NCBI GenBank assembly: GCA_037127315.1
Contig: JBBBDQ010000421.1
Span: 777,501-841,500, forward strand
Direction of reading: 5' to 3'
Length of the DNA: 64,000 bases
Source of the DNA: Ascarosepion bandense
Taxonomy: Eukaryota > Mollusca > Cephalopoda > Sepiida > Sepiidae
How positions within the stretch are numbered: the first letter of the stretch is position 1; each line of letters begins with the position of its first letter. This document shows, piece after piece, positions 57,201 through 64,000 of the stretch. The notes under the pieces are model-generated. The model made no database searches and was not told the DNA's origin. It was given only the letters and a program-made list of their open reading frames with translations. The position numbers were made by a program, and so were the translations under genes.

Positions 57201-58095
57201 ATTGAGATTTATATGAGTGTCTTCTTCATCCAGAATTAATTTGAATGCTGCATTGTAGAACTTGATAGTTTTGAGACCATGCTTTGTTGGTTGTAATTTT
57301 GGGAGTTGTTCTCGTTCTTCGATTGCAATATTTTGTATCTAACTTATATGGCTCTTGATTTCTTGCTTGGCTTCTTGTATACTATTCTTGTTTTCCGTAA
57401 AATAATTGTATTCAATGTGTTTTGAGCTCATTTTATTGCCGTCTTGTGACCGACTAAGATCACACTTTTCCAACACTTCCAAATTTTCAGCTTTATCTTC
57501 ACAGTGATCTGTGTACATCTCAGTTTCTTCATTACGACATGTGGCTTCTGTGATGCTACTATTTTTTTTTTCTGATTCCGGTTCCCTGTCATGTTTTGTT
57601 GATTTGTCTATTTTGGTTGCAATTCTTATTATTTCTTTAATTTCAGCCTCTGTCAATCTGTTATTTCGCATGATGCACCCTCGTATATTGGCTAATTAAT
57701 TTTTGTCAATGTACTTTCTAATTGTTTGTCCAACCTTTTCTCGTTAAATATCATGTGTTTGGAGAGTGATGCTTTTCTGAGGTTTGAGTAACTCTTCATG
57801 AAATGCAATCATAACGACTTTGCACTCTTCAAGAAACCATTTTATTCTTTCTTTCTTTAAATGTACGGTTATGGATCTAACTGGAGTATTTGCAGGGCCA
57901 TCATTAGGGTTATCCTGAAACCTGAAAATTTATTCTTTGTGTAGGAGTTTGTTCCTATGACAAATTTTTCGACTTCAGGTAGATTCACTCCTGAAGGACG
58001 AGATCCCTCTTTATCTACTGGAAGAGGCATACTGGATATTTTGTTTCTATTGTTAATTCTCATAGTATTCTCACGAGTGACGAACTGGCCCAAAA
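54290..58095 (-). pseudogene. LINE-B, near full-length decayed element with R2/R4-type endonuclease
   Basis: About 3.8 kb read downward from 58095. N-terminal part: RPSGVNLPEVEKFVIGTN (about 57950-58040) and an acidic stretch at 57339-57671. Pre-RT: FWEKIWACPKEHNKKADWI (about 56700-56780). RT: AAWIDYRKSFDSVPH (about 56186-56225) and GDSLSPLLFC (about 56010-56037). The catalytic YxDD box reads YMKD (55910-55921), so one essential Asp is lost. Then comes ETTRNWMIQLVKQHKNR-type sequence (about 55330-55380). C-terminal part: YLHWIMCKHHGK, WYEHHPAPVTEIEDVTILW, EANRPDI with the following lysine-rich segment deleted, CLLIDMVCSAD. The 3' end is ATGATGAAAAATGACA then (TAA)n. Many stops and shifts. This is the longest element in the window. 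Confidence 0.85.
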
Positions 58096-58330
58096 GTCAA
58101 CCCAAAGTTGCCCGGGACGTTGGGTAACGGTCTTTTACAAACAGGGTTCCGAAGCCTGTAGGGGATAGTTCGCGATTTCATAACGCAGTAGCCATACATT
58201 CCTCGGCACGATTAACACCTTGAGTTGCGGGTTGTTGTTCGGAGTTTTCCTTCTCCTAAATGGGTTGTTAAGCGACAGTAGACAGAGATGCGATTGGAAT
58301 TCAAAAGAAAGAGGCTGGTAAAAAAAAAAA
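58096..58330. other. Possible 5' UTR of LINE-B
   Basis: Relatively G+C-rich for this window (AAAGTTGCCCGGGACGTTG, GGGTTCCGAAGCCTGTAGG) and directly upstream of the first LINE-B frame on the minus strand. No repeat match in the window confirms it. An A-run lies at about 58320-58332. Confidence 0.35.
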
Positions 58331-58429
58331 AAGACTTGGAATAAACTACCGCTCAACGAAACAAAACATTATACACTAAAGTTTTATGATAAAAAATAGA
58401 GAGAGAGAGAGAAATATATATATTTTTTT

Positions 58430-58622
58430 TTTTTAATCATATCACCCCAAGCAAGGCGGTAACGCCACTGATGTGCAGGGGGCTACATAAGAGTGAGAAG
58501 ATTAGAAAAGAGAAAACCGGAAACCGCATCCTAAACAGGAAACAAGGGATGAGCCTCTTCACCTGTTCAATAGATGTGGGTGGAGTGTGAACCGGGCGAT
58601 AGTTTAGTCTATCTACTCCAAT
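58430..58622 (-). repeat. A142 repeat, single complete unit with tail, inverted
   Basis: On the minus strand: AATTGGAGTAGATAGACTAA, CTATCGCCCGGTTCACACTC ... TCTTCTCACTCTTATGTAGC, CCCCTGCACATCAGTGGCG, TTACCGCCTTGCTTGGGGTG and an A-run. It shows the start of a minimal unit. Confidence 0.95.
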
Positions 58623-59414
58623 TTTTGCATTTCTTTTCTTCTCTCTTTTATTCTCTTTTTCTTCTTTTTTACTCTTGATCAGATGAGTTGGTAATTAAAA
58701 ATATGCCGTTGCTACGAAACCTTGTAACGAAAATATTTTTTAAAAATACAAACTTAATGAAAAAGACTAAGTTAAAATTTGTTTATTACTGCTGTGAAAT
58801 TTAAAAATAATAATTTGTTCGCCCATCTGTATATTCAGTTACTTTTCCATTAAATTCGTCGAAAATAGCGATATCTAAAAAAAAAATACGAATATCGTAG
58901 AAACCGTATCGAATTGTTTTTTGTCGTATTTTTTTTTCCTTTCGTATTGTTTTTTAAAGAAAATTATCATAGTTTAAAAAATACAAAATTCGAAATATCG
59001 ACAACTAAGGGGTATATGAATAATAAGAAACCTAGTTGATTAATCTATCAAGATCATTTAAAAGAGAAACAGATAAATTAAAAAATAATAACACGAAGAA
59101 AAATTTGTTTATGTTAAACTAGTAAGAAAATAATATTTCATATAGGAAAGAAAAAAAAACAAAACGTTACGTTTTCAAGAGGTTCAGAAAACACGTCATT
59201 CTCGTAATTCCAACCGTGTCTAATAATGACTAATACTACTACCATTAGTGATTACTACTACTATTATTATTTTTATTATTATTATTTTTAAGTAACCTTT
59301 TCGAATAAGTAAATAAAAACGCGTGCATTCTCTCCCAGGACTGAATATGTTTCATTATAGAGAATGAATTGTAAGTGTATATAAATATTTTCATATATGC
59401 TTTTTGAAAAAATA
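58623..59414. other. No gene seen
   Basis: AT-rich with many A/T runs; (ATT) runs near 59260-59287. Confidence 0.5.
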
Positions 59415-59514
59415 AAATATTATTGGCGATCATGATCCTCCATGTCACCCTATCTCTGGTGGCTCTTAGTGCGCTTTCTCCTGTGACCCACTTAAACCCC
59501 GCTTTGTCATCCAC
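59415..59514 (-). pseudogene. RTE-type LINE C-terminal remnant, copy 4
   Basis: The minus-strand frame from 59514 reads MDDKAGFKWVTGESALRATR, DRVTWRIMIAN, the last about 33 residues before the stop of the RTE protein (compare LLRATRDREIWRTMIAYV in copy 3). Only this end remains. Confidence 0.7.
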
Positions 59515-60898
59515 TTAAAGAGACGATGATTATAATTTACTGAAAATACTAATTTTAAAAAGTAGTCATAAAAAATATTTCAGTTATTTCTCTTGAATGA
59601 ACTGAATATGATTGTCAGTGGGGCCAGTTCAAGCGTCATTCTTGGTGTTTGACTTTCTGTTCAGAGTTGACACTAACCACTCGGGAATGACCCTTTAGGG
59701 GCTGATTCTTCTCTTTTTATGACTGGAAGTAGTAGATTGAATATTAAAGTCGAGTGTCCAGACTTTTTTTTAAAAGTTTGAAGAATGAATCCGCTGAGGC
59801 AACTTCGGAGTCATGACATTTGGAATACTTTCAGTCAGAAACTGTCTGTGCGAAATTAATTGACCGACCTGGAAGTATTTCGACCTGCAAGATTATGGAC
59901 CGCTTTTACCAAAACCTGTCACCATATCGCCCACATTTTGCTGTGATGCATATACATGGTATACCCTGTGCTGATCTCAATATTTATTGCATATAATATA
60001 CAATTGTGGCACAAGGCCAATTTTTTGGGAGGAGAGGGGAAAACTCAGGTTGGTCTTCAGTACCTATCATATATATAGCTAATCCGACTCACAACCCGAA
60101 CATACTTTACCCTGTGCTGATCTCTGAATAATTATAATAGTAATGACATTAAAAAATAATTATCCACTTATTAATCACAAATACATAACAATATTGCAAT
60201 TCTTAAGCCACGAAAGATTTTAAGATAGATTTCATTTCTGATGAACAGTATGTTTAGTTAATAAAAATAAAAGAAACTTTAAAAACACGTATAAAGTCTT
60301 TCGGAAAGAATTTACTTGGCAGAAGCCATTACTTTCGCGCTTTTCGTTGCAGATCTCACTTCTGCCTTCATAAGCATAAATAAAAAAATTTATGACCCCT
60401 TAAGAACATTCTCCTACATAGCAATTCTTCATTACACTAATTCTGTAGATGGAAAAACCCTGATGTCTGCGGTGTATGGTAATATCGTTTTTTTTTTGTT
60501 TTGTTTTTTTGTTCGTCTCTTTTTTCTTTTTTTCTTTTTTTTGTATTTTATTTTTAAAGAATTTTTCATATAGCGAAAACATAAGTAAAATTATTTTAAA
60601 AACATTTTTCCTTGTCTGTCATGGTCTTGGTTATTTGACCTTGTATTTAAAAAAAAAATTAAACAAGTCTAGTCTATAGTTAGTATTATTATTTTTAATA
60701 AATTCATCCAAAATCTTCAAGACAATAAACAGATAATGTCATCTTTTGCTCAAAAACATTCAGTTTCGTTTGACATTTTTAAATCGATTATTCATTGCTC
60801 TCTGTACTGATTAAACAAAAACTAATATTCAAAAAGTGAGAACTTATATAGTGTATTCCATTAAGAAGGCTCGAAGTTAGCAGTAAATTAAAAAAAAA
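59515..60898. other. No gene recognised
   Basis: Unique-looking AT-rich sequence. Frames near 60316-60679 cross T-runs (60488-60560) and are composition artefacts. Confidence 0.45.
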
Positions 60899-61388
60899 GT
60901 GGTATTGGTGAAATTTTACTGATTTCACTATTGGATCATGTTATTTAAGCCATGTAAATTATGGCCTGAATTGAATGCTATGGATGTCAAAGATTTGTGG
61001 TTTCAACAGGACGGCACCACATGCTACACAGTCAATGCAGCAATGACTTTATTAAATAAGAAGTTCCCAGGTCGCATCATCTCTCGAAAGAGTGATGCCA
61101 ATTGGCCACCAACTTGATGCATTTATATTTTTCTTTTGGGGTCATTTCAAAAGTAATGTCCATGCTAACAAGCCAACAAGTCAGCAGCTAAAGGATGAGA
61201 CAATAAGGCATATTGGTGAGATCAAGGAGCAACTATGCAGGAAGGTCGTCAAACATTTTGTCCATTTAGTGAAGGTGTACCGCCGATGACTTAGCGGACA
61301 TTTGGGTGATATTATTTTTTACATATAATTGCCATTACTCAAATAACATAATCCAATAGTGACATTAATAAGATTTCATCAATAACAC
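60899..61388 (+). mobile_element. Deleted mariner/IS630-like element with transposase remnant
   Basis: The ends form inverted repeats of about 50 bp. CACTATTGGATCATGTTATT (60926-60945) mirrors 61342-61361 with one mismatch, and similarity extends to GTGGTATTGGTGAAAT / GTGTTATTGATGAAAT at the tips. The interior reads MDVKDLWFQQDGTTCYT (second catalytic Asp in QQD), LLNKKFPGRIISRKSD, NWPPT, a broken C-D-L-D-F-FLWG-like region, VHANKPTSQQLKDE, IGEIKEQLCRKVV and CPFSEGVPP-type shifts. The N-terminal half is missing, and stops follow NWPPT. A non-autonomous remnant of about 490 bp. Confidence 0.8.
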
Positions 61389-61426
61389 TGTTTTGTTTAC
61401 GTCTAACTTTTAACTGTGTTAATGAA

Positions 61427-61541
<115 letters not shown>

Positions 61542-61609
61542 ATAGAACACCCTATATTTTTACATTCCATCAAGGTCTTCTGTTTCTTGGTCCTAGGCAT
61601 GACGGTAAA

Positions 61610-62035
61610 CTGCATCCGGTAGCAAAGCCTCTGATTAGGAGGTTGTGAGGAGCATGGAACCTACCTCTTAAGTACTGTTGTTCTCAGGTCTACCCTGAGT
61701 TACCATTGTTAATGTCCCAGCTATAGGCAAATAATTAACCCCCCTCAAACTCTAGTCAGAACACTATAAAGTATAAAAAATACTTTTATAGAAATATATA
61801 CATAAAAATAGACTTTTATAGACAAATATACATTTTTGAAGAAAAAACATTATTCTCAGCAAAACATTTCTGAATACAAAACTAGAAGACATTTTCATTT
61901 TTTCTAAAATAAAAAAGAATAAAAGCAAAAATATTTTCATTAAAATCTGACTAAATCAGCCTTCTCACTGTAACCGAACATTAAAAAAATACCTTTTTAA
62001 ACCCACCTTTCTGACATTAAATAACCCACAGAGGT
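61610..62035 (+). repeat. Dispersed repeat R2, copy 2
   Basis: CCTCTGATTAGGAGGTTGTG, GTCTACCCTGAG, CCCAGCTATAGGCAAAT, ACTTTTATAGAAATATATAC (about two units only), ACATTTTTGAAG, GACATTAAATAACCCA. Same order and orientation as 39768-40430. Confidence 0.8.
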
Positions 62036-62386
62036 TGATATGCCGTTAAACAAAATTCAAACTCTTGGTTCTTTATCAAGTACAGTGAGACAGGATGCTG
62101 GTTTCAGACGACAAGTTAATAAAAATGAAAAGCTATTGATCCCAGTTCAGATCAGTGCCCGTGAATTCATCTCTACATCTACAGCCACAGCTACGTAGGT
62201 ACTTATATGAAAGAAAATAAACCAAATAACCAAACGAGTAAAGGTGATCCTGAATTAAAGTTCTGGGCCTGTTAACAGAAAGATCGATGTAAAGTGAGAT
62301 TGCATATGAAAAACGGAAAAGTTATTCGCTAGTTACATACACATAACCATGACGCTTTTGCTTCAAAAATAGAGGTTGAAAAACTT
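62036..62386. other. No gene seen
   Basis: Ordinary sequence between R2 and SINE-E copy 8. Confidence 0.45.
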
Positions 62387-62696
62387 GTCAGACAGTTAAG
62401 TGTCATCCATGATACACGTTTGGGCGATCATGTCTCTTTCGAGACATGACTGACTGGGCAGAAGATTATTCTGCAGTAAGTTGCCATTGCTTTCTGTGGT
62501 AGACTGGTTGCCAGCCAAGGTTATAGAACCCAATTTGTCCTATTATTTAAATAATAACTGGAGGGAAGAGATGGATTAATACTTTTCCTAATAATATTTG
62601 TGCGTAAGTGAATGCAAGAAATTCAAATGGAATTCGAACTCGGCTACCTGATTAGTCATTCCGAGTCGATATCCATTGCACCACGACGCACATCCT
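62387..62696 (-). mobile_element. SINE-E, copy 8
   Basis: Tail GTCAGACAGTTAAGTGTCAT at the left, hairpin at 62429-62448, then the full body and head (GGATGTGCGTCGTGGTGCAA on minus). The hairpin loop is TTTC on plus, opposite to copy 4. Confidence 0.9.
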
Positions 62697-62783
62697 GAAA
62701 AAGTGCTGCAACTCTCAAACCACTAACCGTTGTTGTAAATGAATGTTTGACTGGCGCAACTCAAGCTAGTTTAGTTTTTTAGC

Positions 62784-63080
62784 TCCAGTCAGTCAGACAG
62801 TGAAGTGCCATACGTCAGTTCTGCTCAGTCAGTCATGTCTTTCGAGAGACATGACTGACTGGGCAGAAGATTACCCCGCAGTAGGTTGCCATTGCTTTCT
62901 GAGGTAGACTGGTTGCCGACCAAGGCTATAGAACCCAATCTGTCCTGTTATTTAACCCATAACTGGGAGGAATAGCCGGATTAATACCTGTCCCAAGAGT
63001 ATTTGCGCGTAAGTGAATGCAATGAATTCAGCAGGAATTGTCGTTTCGAGCCGATATCCAATGCACCACAACGCACATCC
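62784..63080 (-). mobile_element. SINE-E, copy 9 with enlarged palindrome
   Basis: Left tail CAGTCAGTCAGACAGTGAAG. About 25 bp of the usual TACACGCTTGGGCGATC region are replaced so that 62819-62840 and 62847-62868 form a 22-bp inverted repeat with one mismatch and a 6-nt loop (TTCGAG). Part of box B is deleted near 63033. Confidence 0.9.
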
Positions 63081-64000
63081 TTTATCTCCAGACTTATCAG
63101 TAATTTGTTCTTTGCAATTCATGTTTTTAATTTACACTATTTAATGAGTTAAAAAAACGTGTAACATTTGATATAAAGAATAAATGACAAAAATGTCGAT
63201 TAAAAGTTTAAAGTTTTCATTTTTCCTTGCAAAAAATATTAATCCAATGTGAAGCCGAAATATTCAAACATCGAATAGTCCTGACGCAGAATTGGCTCCG
63301 CCGAAACCCAGCAAACCAGTCCCAACCTAACAAAATTCTGATCCCAAGGCTTAATTAATGGATAGATAATTCTAACATTAAATACAACGCAAAGAAAAAG
63401 AAATAAAAATATCTACATAAAAAAATAACACAAAATATTCTATATTTTATCGTCTTTATTTTAGTATTTTCTTCTTTTACAAATTGAGAATTTTATTTTA
63501 TAGAATTTTATGTTTACAGTTGTTAACGAACTGACAAGTTTTTCAAGACGTTGGGAGGAATCGAAACCTCTAAAGGATTTTACTTTAGAGTCAGTGACTG
63601 AAAACAAAAATGAACCAACTGCCAAACTGTCTTCAAGAACAAAGTTTTTTTTAAAATGAGATTCCAAAACACTTGGCTCTCGTCAAGATTCTCGCTGTAA
63701 CAAAAATATTCACAGAATTCTCCTTTTGGCTGACATTCCGATAACCTGTTCCTAAATGTGGTTATTGATACTTCTTAAAACAGGAATTTTCTCTCGGCAC
63801 CACAAATACTTACTCTGACGATTGATACTCCTTTCCTATCAAACTTATTTCTCTTCCTACATTACACAAACATAGAAACGGACAATTGGGACAGTCACCA
63901 TGTTTATTAATTGAGTCATTTTCTTTCATCACTTAATATCAAATACATAAGAATAACAAATCGGCGACAACCCAAATGTCACGCTGTATCAAGTCTTTTC
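63081..64000. other. No gene recognised
   Basis: AT-rich sequence. The 68-codon minus-strand frame at 63461-63667 has no recognisable motif. Confidence 0.45.

Noticed and set aside
58096..58330. rDNA fragment suggested by GC-rich words
   Set aside because: No stretch could be matched to 18S, 5.8S or 28S landmarks; position fits a LINE-B 5' UTR better.

Overview
This window looks like a repeat-dense intergenic or intronic stretch of an invertebrate animal genome. The A+T content is high. There are dozens of (TA)n, (CA)n, (GA)n, (ATT)n and (GATA)n microsatellites and decayed non-LTR retrotransposons of at least three lineages. Tc1/mariner-type DNA transposons, Penelope-like fragments and several tRNA-derived SINE-like families are also present. 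The mix fits a mollusc, most likely a cephalopod. That is an inference from repeat content, not a proof. I found no convincing host protein-coding gene, rRNA gene or functional tRNA gene. Almost every long open frame is a transposon fragment, a tandem repeat whose unit is a multiple of 3, or a microsatellite read as YIYIYI or HTHTHT.

Layout. 1-9.7 kb: a weak BEL/Pao-like trace, a dispersed repeat (R1), a decayed APE/RT LINE on the minus strand (LINE-A), SINE-B copies, a deleted Tc1-like element, a foldback element between two (TA)n tracts, and a nearly full-length dead Tc1 element. 9.7-12.4 kb: a 1.8-kb (GATA)n higher-order array flanked by copies of one SINE-like family (SINE-C), one of which has a complete class II tRNA-like head. 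12.9-21.1 kb: further SINEs, an inverted duplication about 6 kb apart, R1 copy 2 and a 39-bp minisatellite. 21-31.5 kb: Penelope-like fragments, another foldback element, an LTR-retroelement 3' end, LINE-A and LINE-B 3' ends, and a clean hammerhead-like fold. 31.8-43.4 kb: a long, very diverged minisatellite landscape with homogenised 30-, 35- and 28-bp sub-arrays. It is interrupted by a 17-unit array of a 142-bp repeat (A142), a SINE-E copy, an RTE-type LINE and repeat R2. 43.4-64 kb: more A142 units, SINE-E copies, Penelope-like inverted pairs, RTE remnants (one carrying two SINE-E insertions), a 3.8-kb minus-strand LINE with an R2/R4-type endonuclease relative (LINE-B), a deleted mariner/IS630-like element and R2 copy 2.

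How the parts relate. These are parasitic elements and satellites, not a pathway. The most informative links are four. The A142 repeat and LINE-A share a 3' tail, which suggests a shared retrotransposition signal or a LINE 3' UTR that became a satellite. Hammerhead-like cores recur in several Penelope-like fragments. SINE-E (nine copies) carries a palindromic hairpin whose loop occurs in both orientations. LINE-B copies are bordered by (TAA)n tracts. Family letters (A142, SINE-B/C/D/E, R1-R3, LINE-A/B) are labels made up for this report.
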